Assembly (NCBI GenBank): GCA_013297775.1
Contig: JAAFIL010000003.1
Span: forward strand, 87,530-151,529
Length of the DNA: 64,000 bases
Source: Bacteroidota bacterium
GTDB lineage: Bacteria; Bacteroidota; Bacteroidia; B-17B0; Aurantibacillaceae
Direction: 5' to 3'
Part shown: in pieces, positions 8,630 through 16,348 of the stretch
Layout of the letters: every line of letters begins with the position of its first letter
Numbering within the stretch: position 1 is the stretch's first letter
Position numbers and translations under genes: made by a program
The notes under the pieces: model-generated
Told to the model about the DNA's origin: nothing
The model's database searches: none
Seen by the model: only the letters and a program-made list of their open reading frames with translations

Positions 8630-9181
8630 TTAGAATTGTTTCATCATATCAGGAATTTCAATGGCATACTCAGGGCGCACTTTATCTTTCCGAACGATGA
8701 AATAATTGTACTTTTTTTGCACATCGTTAATTTGTTTTTTGGTTAACTGAAAATTGCGTTGAGCCCAGTTTAATAAATTATCGGTGAGCGGTTGAACACT
8801 TTTGCCTAGGCTGGTTTGCGCTGCTTTTAAACAAAAAATAGCATCGTCGCGTTCGCCTTTAAACAAATATTGGATGCCTAGTTTTTCGAGTATGTGGGCT
8901 TTATGACGCTTAATAAATTCGGTCTCTTCCTTTTCATCTAAGAAGTCTAAAAACTTTTCGCAGTACGAAATAACTTCGTCATAAGCGCCAGATAGTTCGA
9001 GGGCTTCCATTACACATTGGCTGTAATGCTGAAAAAATAAATCGTTGTCTTTGCTGGTTTGAACCAATCGAATGGCTTCGCGGTAATGACGCAAGGCTTC
9101 TTTATAGTTTCCTTCGAGGCAGTAGAGTTTCCCTTTTTCGGCAATGCCAATGTGTAGTTTTTGAGTGTTGGCGGTGTTCAT
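8630..9181 (-). CDS. TPR-repeat protein
   Basis: A 183-residue helical protein without signal peptide. Three tetratricopeptide-like helical pairs are visible: GKLYCLEGNYKEALRHYREA (about 17-36), a second around ALELSGAYDEVISYC (about 61-75), and a third around LGIQYLFKGERDDAIFCLKA (about 102-121). The C-terminal 45 residues are basic and unassigned. TPR proteins are adaptors for protein-protein interaction, so an assembly chaperone for the operon's structural proteins is plausible but inferred. It lies 18 bases after the first gene of the operon. Confidence 0.75.
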   Translation of the reverse strand: MNTANTQKLHIGIAEKGKLYCLEGNYKEALRHYREAIRLVQTSKDNDLFFQHYSQCVMEALELSGAYDEVISYCEKFLDFLDEKEETEFIKRHKAHILEKLGIQYLFKGERDDAIFCLKAAQTSLGKSVQPLTDNLLNWAQRNFQLTKKQINDVQKKYNYFIVRKDKVRPEYAIEIPDMMKQF

Positions 9182-9199
9182 CTTTTTTGTTTTTAAGGT

Positions 9200-10291
9200 T
9201 TAAATGGTTGCTGGACGTAATTCAGCTATACAATTGATTTGTTCTAATAGATGCAATAGATAACGACCTATTAAATTATTTAGAGGTTTACTGGTTTGCC
9301 ATTTACCCAACTTAGTAGGTAACTGCAATTTATCAAAGTAATCGGCCAAAAGTAATTTTGTTTTTTCTAAATCGTCAATTTGGTGAATGTTTAAATGGTA
9401 TTCGCCTGTGTAAACTGGTAAAATGGTACACTCTAAACCGGCCTCTTTATAAATGTTACATAACTCGTTTACTTGCGTTAGTACCAATGATTCGTGCAAT
9501 TGAACGGGCAGGTTTTGAACAACCTCATCAATGATAGACTCTGGCATACCCACGTTTTCTATCAAGACCGCTTTATAGTTTGGATTTGTTGCATCTACTT
9601 TATCGAGCAGAAGTTCGTAACGTAAAAAACTTTGATTACTTATTTTTACTTTTTTGGATGATTGAAAACGTAACCATACTTTTTGTGTGGTGTCGTAACT
9701 TACATTTTCGATTCGTTTATCGTTTAAAACATGTGTCGTATCGAGTTGTAAGGTTTTTAAAAAATCAATAAACTGCGCATTTAAAATACGATCGCTGGTT
9801 TCAATTTCAATAGTATATAAATCTTTATCGGGCTCGCAAACTAATACTTCTGCGTCTATACGCTGAGAGATGGCATCGGCGGTGGCTAAAGAAATATTTC
9901 CCATTACAATTCCATTTTCATTCATCAGTAAGGCTAAGGCTTCTTTGGTTTCGCAACCGATAAATGTGCGTAGTTGTTGGCACACTAACGGTAGTTTCGA
10001 TACGTCGCTTACATAAATCCCAACATCTACCAGAGGCGAAATACTTGGCAATGCTTCCGTTTCGTTTTTAACACTAATAGCTAAACCTAATTTTACTAAA
10101 AGTTCGGAGGCTCTTGTTGCTAAGTCTTCTTCGACTTTGTGAAAGAGTACAGCTGGTGCTGTATAAATGGCTTTAGAAACCATTTCTACTGGAATATTTA
10201 GGGATTCGGCTAAGATTTTTGATACAACAGGGTTAGCTGTACCAACGGACTCAACAATAACGTTGTACCGCACGTCGGTGGTGGTTGTCAT
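9200..10291 (-). CDS. Protein with tandem L7/L12-C-terminal-like repeats, first gene of the operon
   Basis: A 363-residue cytoplasmic-looking protein made of about four tandem alpha/beta units of roughly 70 residues (about 7-77, 85-157, 158-225 and 226-296) plus a helical tail. Unit 1 (ESVGTANPVVSKILAESLNI, then a Pro, then a Gly-x-x-isV end) follows the pattern of the ribosomal protein L7/L12 C-terminal domain. Unit 4 (KVDATNPNYKAVLIENVGM) is its best internal match. In L7/L12 this fold recruits GTPases; here the role is unknown. The similarity is my reading of the pattern, not a search result. It is the promoter-proximal gene. Confidence 0.65.
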   Translation of the reverse strand: MTTTTDVRYNVIVESVGTANPVVSKILAESLNIPVEMVSKAIYTAPAVLFHKVEEDLATRASELLVKLGLAISVKNETEALPSISPLVDVGIYVSDVSKLPLVCQQLRTFIGCETKEALALLMNENGIVMGNISLATADAISQRIDAEVLVCEPDKDLYTIEIETSDRILNAQFIDFLKTLQLDTTHVLNDKRIENVSYDTTQKVWLRFQSSKKVKISNQSFLRYELLLDKVDATNPNYKAVLIENVGMPESIIDEVVQNLPVQLHESLVLTQVNELCNIYKEAGLECTILPVYTGEYHLNIHQIDDLEKTKLLLADYFDKLQLPTKLGKWQTSKPLNNLIGRYLLHLLEQINCIAELRPATI

Positions 10292-10851
10292 AATTTAATT
10301 AAGAATTGATTAGTTAATTTTAATTAGTATGTGCTATTTGATTTAAGTTTTTCTGTTAGTTTAATTTTAATCTTCTTCCTTTAGTTTTTATTATACGTTT
10401 GGTTCTTTAATTTTTTCCATTTCTAAAGCCTTTGGGAGTGTTTAGAGTGGTTGCGTTTGGTGTTTTATAAACTTAATATTCTAATTCGTTTACATCACAA
10501 AGTTACAACATTAAAGAAGTGATGTCAAGTTTATTTATGTTAAAAAACAGCCATTGCTTCTTTTTTACATAACGTAAACGTTAAATGGTTTATTGTCAGT
10601 CTATTAAATTTTATCTAAAAAAAATAAGAACTTCGTTTTAAAAACCTAGAAAAACTAATTTATAAAACCTCTGAAATACCAGTAAATAATGGGCTTACAG
10701 AGGTATATATTATTTTTAATCGTTTTTCTAATACAATGCTAATAAAGCACTTATAAAAATAAAAAAAAATAATTTCTGATGATCCAGAATCATAAATTAA
10801 AAAAATACTACAATTAATAGCAAGGTTTTTTTGATGTTTGAAATGACAGTA
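10292..10851. other. Intergenic region with leader and promoter of the undescribed operon
   Basis: 560 bases, very A/T-rich, with no convincing gene on either strand. It holds the operon promoter (10498-10528) and a leader of about 200 bases in front of 10291. A 7-bp hairpin, ACCTCTG (10667-10673) with CAGAGGT (10698-10704), is followed by an A/T-rich run containing TTTTT and could be a terminator between the two minus-strand operons. I see nothing else in it. Confidence 0.5.
10498..10528 (-). promoter_or_regulatory. Bacteroidetes-type promoter of the ten-gene operon
   Basis: On the minus strand TTG (10528-10526) is followed by 20 bases and then TAACTTTG (10505-10498), a full match to the Bacteroidetes housekeeping consensus TTTG-N19/20-TAnnTTTG for -33 and -7. 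Transcription would start near 10491, leaving about 200 bases of leader before the ATG at 10291. Confidence 0.65.
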
Positions 10852-11211
10852 CTACGCCATTACATATTTCCAAAAAATAAGTAAGCCAATCGTCAAACTT
10901 CCTAAAGCCGCTACGAGAACGGCTCCAGCGGCTACATCTTTTATAAACTTAGCATTCGGGTGTTGATGCGGATAAACGGCATCGCTTAACCGTTCAATGG
11001 CACTGTTTATTAATTCTAAGCTGATGACACTTACACAACACATAATTATCACACACCATTCTGTAGTAGTAACATTAAAATAGCTGGCCATACCCATAAC
11101 AACAAGACTAGCACACACATGAATTTTTAAATGCGCCTCTTCCTTAACGGCAGTAATAATGCCTCTTGTAGCGTGCTTAAATGCGCTGATGCGTTTTATG
11201 ATGTACTTCAT
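10852..11211 (-). CDS. dgkA: Diacylglycerol kinase family protein (DgkA-like)
   Basis: A 119-residue integral membrane kinase of the DgkA/undecaprenol kinase family, which phosphorylates diacylglycerol or undecaprenol with ATP at the inner membrane and recycles lipid carriers. The N-terminal amphipathic segment (FKHATRGI, then EEAHLKIH) and the catalytic signature ELINSAIERLSDAV (about 66-79) followed by KDVAAGAVL (about 90-98) are intact. Three membrane helices are apparent and the length is normal for the family. It is the last gene of the 15.9-10.9 kb operon; its start overlaps the preceding gene by 35 bases. Which lipid it uses cannot be told from sequence. Confidence 0.9.
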   Translation of the reverse strand: MKYIIKRISAFKHATRGIITAVKEEAHLKIHVCASLVVMGMASYFNVTTTEWCVIIMCCVSVISLELINSAIERLSDAVYPHQHPNAKFIKDVAAGAVLVAALGSLTIGLLIFWKYVMA

Positions 11212-11824
11212 GTGTAGGAAGAAATAAGATGTAAATTAAAATTAAAAATCCCGCAAATGCAAATGTAACGCTCCATGTTTCTTTATAATACGTGGGATGA
11301 AAAAGTGAATTACTAATTTGGTGTATCAAGTATAGCGGACGTGTTAACACATCCCAACTATTAAAACGTAGGTAGCGACCCAAATAAATACCATAAGCAC
11401 TTAATAAAGCTAAGACAAGAATTATTACATAGGTACTTAGTTTTGACCATTGTCGCTTAAAGTAATAAACTAAATAATTCGTACTTGCAATAAAATAAAT
11501 TATGCCTTGCGCAGAAAACAAACACAGTAAGATAAGATCGAACCAAAGTGGTATGCCTTCCCGTTTCTGTAAATGAAAGAGATCGGTTATTAAATAAGGT
11601 GCATTCGGTAAAAAGATAATAGCTCCTAAACTATATAAACGTTTAAGTGCTGGTTGTGTATCCCGAATGCACCATTTACTTAACTTATATGGTAAGTAGG
11701 CCAATGCCACATTCCAAATCAAAAATACATAGCTCAATGTTTGTGTTTGAACTACGCGTATGATTAATAATACGAGGCCACATAAGGTAAGAAGTTGTAG
11801 TTTTTTAGCGGTTGTGAGTAACAT
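11177..11824 (-). CDS. DUF1361 membrane protein
   Basis: A 215-residue inner-membrane protein with about six hydrophobic helices. The DUF1361 hallmarks are present: FLPNAPYLITDLFHL near residues 72-86, a W-x-D pair (LWFDLIL) and YLGRYLRFNSWDVL near 148-161. The family has no established biochemical function. It overlaps the LRR membrane-protein gene upstream by 20 bases and dgkA downstream by 35 bases, so the three are almost certainly co-translated. Confidence 0.88.
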   Translation of the reverse strand: MLLTTAKKLQLLTLCGLVLLIIRVVQTQTLSYVFLIWNVALAYLPYKLSKWCIRDTQPALKRLYSLGAIIFLPNAPYLITDLFHLQKREGIPLWFDLILLCLFSAQGIIYFIASTNYLVYYFKRQWSKLSTYVIILVLALLSAYGIYLGRYLRFNSWDVLTRPLYLIHQISNSLFHPTYYKETWSVTFAFAGFLILIYILFLPTHEVHHKTHQRI

Positions 11825-13697
11825 AAGGTGCGGTTTGTATAACGGTTAAATGCTTTATATCTTTCTGTAATTGTGTGAGCACAACTTCGGGACAATGCTC
11901 AACGTATAAAACCTTTAGCTTTTTAAACTTGGCCAATTGTGCCACATTTACATCGCTTAGGTATTTTACTTTTAAAAGTTCGAGTTGGGGAAGTTGAGCT
12001 AAGCTACTTAAATCGTTTTGACAATGCGACCAAAGGCAAAGGTATTTTAAGTTTTTTAAATTTTTTAAAGCACTAAGGTTACCGTTTATATTATGACATA
12101 AGGTTAAGGCTTCTAAACGTTCGAATGTACTTAATTGTTGAAGTGGTAAGTTAACGGCATTAACTGATAAGTATTTAAGGTTTTTCATAAAGCGGATGGG
12201 TTCTAAAGTTTCTAAAGGATAATGATGAAGATGTAGGGCATTTAAAATTCCTTTTTCGTGGTAAGTTTTAATTTGCGAGTCAATTGTGTAAGCGCGTACC
12301 GAAAAACTTTGCCAACTATGCGCACTATATGCTTGATAAAACAAATATAATTTTTCACTTAAATAATCACTCATCGTCCACTCATCTTTAAATGTTTTGA
12401 AATGTAACTGCGTTTGAATCGGATGAGTGCGTAACAACTCAGGCAAGCTGGTTTCCGATAAATTGACAAGGTAGTTAACATCTACCTTTACTTTTGGATG
12501 AGCTTTGTTTAAATTATAGTTCGTGATAAATTTATCCCAATCTAAAGCACTGCTTAAACATAAAACCATTAGCCAAACTCCCATGTTTAATCGTATCAAA
12601 TACCAAGCGTGCTTAGTTTTATAAATTTTATAACTTGTTAGTAGCAATCCACCTAAAGCCATGCCTAGGTAAATGTAAACACCAATACGCTTGTAGGTAA
12701 GGGAATACGCCTCTACATACCAGTTATTGCGCACCATGGCAGAAATTACCATTAATACACTTTGTAGTATCCAAGCATATACTAAATACTTTATCCATTG
12801 ACGGCGTTTTGTAAAATTAAGCTCGCCTCTAAAGCAAATACTAATGAACACCAAAGCCAATACAATAGATGTAATAATGGCATTGATAGATTGATGCACA
12901 AAATCGGACAGGCTAATATTTTTTGGTAAAGCTGGGTTAATATAAAGTTGATGTATATCTAACAGGTTTAAAACAAATAGCATCGCATTTAATAGGCTGA
13001 AAACAAGCGTTACTACCAAATGCTCATCTATCAAAGTGGCGGCATACATAGGTTTTAACTCAATGCTACGGTTATATGCAACATCGGCTTGAGCCAATCT
13101 ATTGATACGTTGTGGGTTCAGAATACCATACATTACTAAAAACCCCCAAGCTGTAAATAAACACCAATCCATACTTATCCAATTAAGATTAATATTTTCT
13201 GTAAATTTTTTAAATAGTGGATTAGCAGATTGATATAAAACAAAAAATAAGATAACGGTGATGCCTCCAATAGTGAGGGTTAGTATTCGCCGCCAATTGC
13301 TATATTGCTTGGTTTCGGAGGCAAGTACTTGTTTAGGTGCGATACTTTTTAAAATGATAAATACTATTGAACCTAAAATGGAGTAAGCAGTAAACAACGC
13401 ATTAACAATAACCGATTGCGTGAAGTGTATGCCTTGTGCCGCCATCACCAATAAGGACCCTGTATAGGCTACGAGGCTTAATGTGCTGTTGTGATAAAAA
13501 ACAAAAAATGCACAGAAAAGATGACAAGCCACTGCATACCACCAACGCCACTTTTTAAGCAATAACGGGCAGCTCCAACTTAATGCACTGCTCGTGAATA
13601 GCGCAAACAAAAGGTAATTTAGTCCGCTGTCGTTTTTATAAAATAAGATACTGTACAATAAAGTACCAATGCTCAGAAGCCAATCGTGTCGTTTCAT
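11805..13697 (-). CDS. DUF4173-type membrane protein with C-terminal leucine-rich repeats
   Basis: A 630-residue protein. About residues 1-390 contain 11-12 hydrophobic helices and the DUF4173 landmark SANPLFKKFTENI (about 155-167). About 390-480 is a soluble segment, and 480-625 is a run of leucine-rich repeats (LKNLKYLCLW, LPQLELLKVKYL, FKKLKVLYVEHC). A membrane sensor/LRR combination of this kind suggests ligand or partner binding on one face of the inner membrane. That is inferred, since the family is uncharacterised. The ATG overlaps the previous stop by four bases (ATGA). Confidence 0.8.
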   Translation of the reverse strand: MKRHDWLLSIGTLLYSILFYKNDSGLNYLLFALFTSSALSWSCPLLLKKWRWWYAVACHLFCAFFVFYHNSTLSLVAYTGSLLVMAAQGIHFTQSVIVNALFTAYSILGSIVFIILKSIAPKQVLASETKQYSNWRRILTLTIGGITVILFFVLYQSANPLFKKFTENINLNWISMDWCLFTAWGFLVMYGILNPQRINRLAQADVAYNRSIELKPMYAATLIDEHLVVTLVFSLLNAMLFVLNLLDIHQLYINPALPKNISLSDFVHQSINAIITSIVLALVFISICFRGELNFTKRRQWIKYLVYAWILQSVLMVISAMVRNNWYVEAYSLTYKRIGVYIYLGMALGGLLLTSYKIYKTKHAWYLIRLNMGVWLMVLCLSSALDWDKFITNYNLNKAHPKVKVDVNYLVNLSETSLPELLRTHPIQTQLHFKTFKDEWTMSDYLSEKLYLFYQAYSAHSWQSFSVRAYTIDSQIKTYHEKGILNALHLHHYPLETLEPIRFMKNLKYLSVNAVNLPLQQLSTFERLEALTLCHNINGNLSALKNLKNLKYLCLWSHCQNDLSSLAQLPQLELLKVKYLSDVNVAQLAKFKKLKVLYVEHCPEVVLTQLQKDIKHLTVIQTAPYVTHNR

Positions 13698-14407
13698 ATT
13701 AGTTGTTTTTTAAAAGATTGATAGATGGAATAAACGATAGGTGCAGCCATGGTAAAATAGCCACTTAAAAAAAGCGGGACATTAAATTGAGTAGGGACAT
13801 AGCCGTTTAGGTTAGCTTGCATAAAACCATCGCCTAACAAAATGTTGAGCCAATGCGCAGCCGAACTGTAGTGCAAATAATCTAACATAAATGCCACTAA
13901 ACAAATACTTACTCCAGTCCATAGTGCAAACCATTTACCTTTACTAATTTTAAAGTAGCTATTTTGACTACATTCATAAATAACATATAAACCACCTAAC
14001 AACATTAGTGCAGCAATGGCATACACACTCCAAACAGGGCCTACCCAGGGTAAAGGAATTAAAAATAAAATATCCCACGTATTTAACGAAGTTGGCCAAG
14101 CCAAACAGATGTAAAGTCCTAAATAGTAAACCAAATCCCACACGGCAAACGCATAAACAAACCAAGCCAACCGTTCCAATTTAGTTTTACCTGCCAAGTA
14201 GCCCGTTGCCACCAACATTAATATTGTAGCCGCTTCGCGAACCAATTCAACTTTGGCAATTAAGGGCGACATGTTGTTGAGTGGAAATGTGAATCCTAAA
14301 GGATAGTATAAAGCCCTCAGGTAAACCACAACAGCCGACTCTAAAAAGCCCATTGCTATAGCAAATACACTCACTACAATTAAATATTTATAAACTGTTA
14401 TTTTCAT
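13694..14407 (-). CDS. Hypothetical integral membrane protein
   Basis: 237 residues with about six hydrophobic helices spread over the whole length, and no soluble domain. Recognisable features are an N-terminal MGFLESAVVVYLRALYYPLG stretch (about 19-38) with charged and polar residues inside the membrane region, and a C-terminal PIVYSIYQSFKKQL. It is not a family I can name. It overlaps the upstream gene by 20 bases and the downstream gene by 4 bases, so it is part of the HTH_34 operon. Confidence 0.75.
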   Translation of the reverse strand: MKITVYKYLIVVSVFAIAMGFLESAVVVYLRALYYPLGFTFPLNNMSPLIAKVELVREAATILMLVATGYLAGKTKLERLAWFVYAFAVWDLVYYLGLYICLAWPTSLNTWDILFLIPLPWVGPVWSVYAIAALMLLGGLYVIYECSQNSYFKISKGKWFALWTGVSICLVAFMLDYLHYSSAAHWLNILLGDGFMQANLNGYVPTQFNVPLFLSGYFTMAAPIVYSIYQSFKKQLI

Positions 14408-14858
14408 ACTTTTCTAAATGTTGAATACGTTGGTAAGTAAAGGCTAATAGTAAAAACCCAATTACACCAAAACTGCAATCTATTAGTTGATGAAAAAATG
14501 GAATACCTCGAATGGGCCCGCAAATAAAAGCCAAGGGAAACACCAGTAGGCACGCCACTTGTGCGATGCGTAAATTGATACAATACTTTACTGGATTTAT
14601 ATATACTGGAATAAAGAATAAAGCAATAATTAGATGCGCAAATGCCAACCAATCGGTGCCATAGTGCATCAACGGCGAAGCTGTATAAACGGCGTGATGT
14701 ATGCGGTATATCCAAGCGTGAAAGCCATTCGGGAAATACGAAATATGACGCAGCATAAAATCGGCTTCGGCATGAAGTGGAAAGGCCGTTATGCCACTTA
14801 AAGCAAGTAGTATTATAAACACTAGTAATAAGCCTCGGATTTGTTTTTTTGTTTTCAT
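14388..14858 (-). CDS. Small hypothetical membrane protein
   Basis: 156 residues with four hydrophobic helices. The first (about 8-25) could act as a signal anchor. A His/Tyr-rich loop (RHISYFPNGFHAWIYRIHHA, about 37-56) follows, and HYGTDWLAFAHLIIA begins the second membrane helix. Histidines at regular places raise the possibility of metal or haem binding, but this is speculation. The start at 14858 lies only 18 bases from a copy of the inverted-repeat operator (14876-14892), so the gene may have its own regulated promoter inside the operon. Confidence 0.72.
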   Translation of the reverse strand: MKTKKQIRGLLLVFIILLALSGITAFPLHAEADFMLRHISYFPNGFHAWIYRIHHAVYTASPLMHYGTDWLAFAHLIIALFFIPVYINPVKYCINLRIAQVACLLVFPLAFICGPIRGIPFFHQLIDCSFGVIGFLLLAFTYQRIQHLEKYENNSL

Positions 14859-14875
14859 AATTTATATTTAAAAGC

Positions 14876-14892
14876 ACTTTGTATTTCAAAGT
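14876..14892 (-). promoter_or_regulatory. Inverted-repeat operator, copy 2
   Basis: ACTTTG (14876-14881), five bases, CAAAGT (14887-14892), preceded by AAAGC on the plus strand. The same arrangement, with the same flanking AAAGC, occurs at 15866-15882 in front of the first gene of the operon. The regulator gene lies between the two copies. Binding by that regulator is inferred. Confidence 0.5.
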
Positions 14893-14908
14893 AATTAGTT
14901 AAAAAAAT

Positions 14909-15208
14909 TTATTCTATTTTTTTGATGAGTTTTTCTAAAGCGTCTAAATGGGCTTCAAATGCCTTCACCCCTATTTTAGTGGCACTGTAAGTCGTTAATG
15001 TTTTCTTACCTACAAATTCTTTTTTAACATGGATGTAACCGTCTTTTTCTAAAGCCGCGCTATGACTGGCCAAATTGCCATCGGTTACTTGTAATAATTC
15101 TTTAATACTATTAAAATCCATGCTATCGTTAACCATTAATATACTCATGATGCCCAGGCGCACACGGCTCTCGAACGCTTTATTTAATTTATGTATATTA
15201 GGATTCAT
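14909..15208 (-). CDS. Winged-helix transcriptional regulator (HTH_34 family)
   Basis: A 99-residue single-domain DNA-binding protein of the ArsR-like winged-helix class (Pfam HTH_34 type). The recognition region reads IKELLQVTDGNLASHSAAL (about 34-52), followed by a wing with YIHVKKEFVGKKTLTTYSAT (about 58-77) and a C-terminal dimer helix (AHLDALEKLI). There is no metal-binding Cys/His set. Regulators of this family commonly sit beside membrane proteins in Bacteroidetes and act as local repressors. The palindromes at 14876-14892 and 15866-15882 are its likely sites. It lies 13 bases downstream of the 211-residue membrane-protein gene. Confidence 0.88.
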   Translation of the reverse strand: MNPNIHKLNKAFESRVRLGIMSILMVNDSMDFNSIKELLQVTDGNLASHSAALEKDGYIHVKKEFVGKKTLTTYSATKIGVKAFEAHLDALEKLIKKIE

Positions 15209-15221
15209 GAACTCAAAAAAT

Positions 15222-15857
15222 TTAGTGCCGCTCGTATTTATACCACATTACCGTACCGTAAATGATGTGCAGAACACCAAAACCTAAGGCCCAAAATAAC
15301 AAACCCATACTAACAAAAAACGCAGCTAAAATACCTAATGTAATTTGGCAATATCCTAAATACCGAATGTCTTCGAGGGTGTATTTACTGGCATTAACTA
15401 ATGCTAAGCCATAAAACACAAGCATTGCCGAACTTAGCAGCGGAATTACGTGAACGCCTTGTAGGATAAGTGCTAAACAAAACAAACCGCCAGCTATTAA
15501 GGGAATACTGAAGTTTAATAACAAACGTAAAGCTGTGTGGTCGAATAATTTTTGCCCATTAACTTTTGCTTTGCGCGCACTAAATACCAGTGCTGTTAAT
15601 ACTGAGAGGGTTAAAACCGTTACTGCAATCCATACACATTGCCATACCGAGTTATAGTAATCGTGTTTATTAAATCCGCTTTCGTAAAAGTTTTGTGTAA
15701 ATGTATTAACCACGAACCCAACGGCTGTAATACCTGCCAATGCATAAACGCCAGCAAATATGCCCGATAGGCCACTTAACGATAAAAATTTACTGGACTG
15801 CTTCATCATGTGCCTGATGTCGTGCAGAGTATCTATTGGCGATTCATTAACTTCCAT
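15222..15857 (-). CDS. Hypothetical membrane protein, first gene of the HTH_34 operon
   Basis: 211 residues with about six hydrophobic helices, starting near residue 25. The N-terminal 22 residues are soluble and include LHDIRHMMKQSSKF. The second half shows ASKYTLEDIRYLGYCQITLG, a conserved-looking loop between helices 4 and 5. Proteins of this size and topology are typically paired with HTH_34 regulators in Bacteroidetes, but no function is assigned. The ATG at 15857 follows the promoter/operator region by about 10 bases, so a very short leader is expected. Confidence 0.78.
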   Translation of the reverse strand: MEVNESPIDTLHDIRHMMKQSSKFLSLSGLSGIFAGVYALAGITAVGFVVNTFTQNFYESGFNKHDYYNSVWQCVWIAVTVLTLSVLTALVFSARKAKVNGQKLFDHTALRLLLNFSIPLIAGGLFCLALILQGVHVIPLLSSAMLVFYGLALVNASKYTLEDIRYLGYCQITLGILAAFFVSMGLLFWALGFGVLHIIYGTVMWYKYERH

Positions 15858-15865
15858 ATTAAAGC

Positions 15866-15882
15866 ACTTTGAGATACAAAGT
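15866..15882 (-). promoter_or_regulatory. Inverted-repeat operator, copy 1, overlapping the -7 box
   Basis: ACTTTG (15866-15871), five bases, CAAAGT (15877-15882). The right half-site lies within the -7 box of the promoter (15877-15884), so a bound protein would block RNA polymerase. Copy 2 is at 14876-14892. The HTH_34 protein encoded at 14909-15208 is the obvious candidate, acting as an autorepressor. Confidence 0.5.
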
Positions 15883-15907
15883 TAAATCATATTTTTGAAT
15901 ATACCAA
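15877..15907 (-). promoter_or_regulatory. Promoter of the HTH_34/membrane-protein operon
   Basis: Minus strand: TTG (15907-15905), 20 bases, TAACTTTG (15884-15877). This has the same elements and spacing as the promoter at 10498-10528. The predicted start lies near 15870, so the transcript begins a dozen bases before the ATG at 15857. Confidence 0.62.
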
Positions 15908-16348
15908 TAAATTAACCTTTTTTTAAAGATTGGCTATAAAATCAATCTACCTCCACCGCAATTTTTTTTATAAACTTATCTAATTCAATATCTAACTCAA
16001 AGGATGCCCTACAACTAATAAAGCAAATGCGTTTTCGATTCGAGTGTTGCCCCATTAAAGTAAAGAAATTAACAACCCAAACTGTTTTGAAAAATTCACA
16101 TTGCATTATAAATTCTTAATATCCATTCTTTTGGAAACTATCGTCAGTAATTTTCTTAAAATTTTTACGCCTCGAACCAATATTATTTTGATAAGCTGCT
16201 TAACCTTGGTTATACTTTTCGTTAGAATAAAACTAGATTTGAAAAAAAACGACACTTTTTGGCATTCTTCGTTTCTTTCTCGCAAAAAAAATTATATTTA
16301 CAGAAAAATTAGGTATATAATTAAAAGTTTGACTAAAATTATTAGCGT

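Larger units (their letters stand above)
15858..16348. other. A/T-rich intergenic region between divergent genes
   Basis: Apart from the promoter/operator at 15866-15907 I see no supported element. An 83-codon open frame (16101-16352) is present, but it is Lys/Ile/Asn-rich, resembles nothing I know and would overlap the lipoprotein start, so I do not annotate it. The promoter of the 16349 gene is not obvious. Confidence 0.4.

Noticed and set aside
8441-8746. 101-codon plus-strand frame across the operon gap
   Set aside because: It overlaps the TPR gene on the opposite strand and shows no protein-like pattern; I report only the hairpin in the gap.
1-10291. Contractile injection system, phage tail or gas-vesicle cluster
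   Set aside because: No sheath, tube, baseplate, spike, AAA ATPase or GvpA-like sequence is present in the visible part. The left edge is cut, so genes beyond it could change this.
14404-14889. 161-codon minus-strand frame overlapping the 156-residue membrane protein
   Set aside because: A shifted frame of the same region without hydrophobic periodicity; the 14388-14858 frame shows four clean membrane helices.
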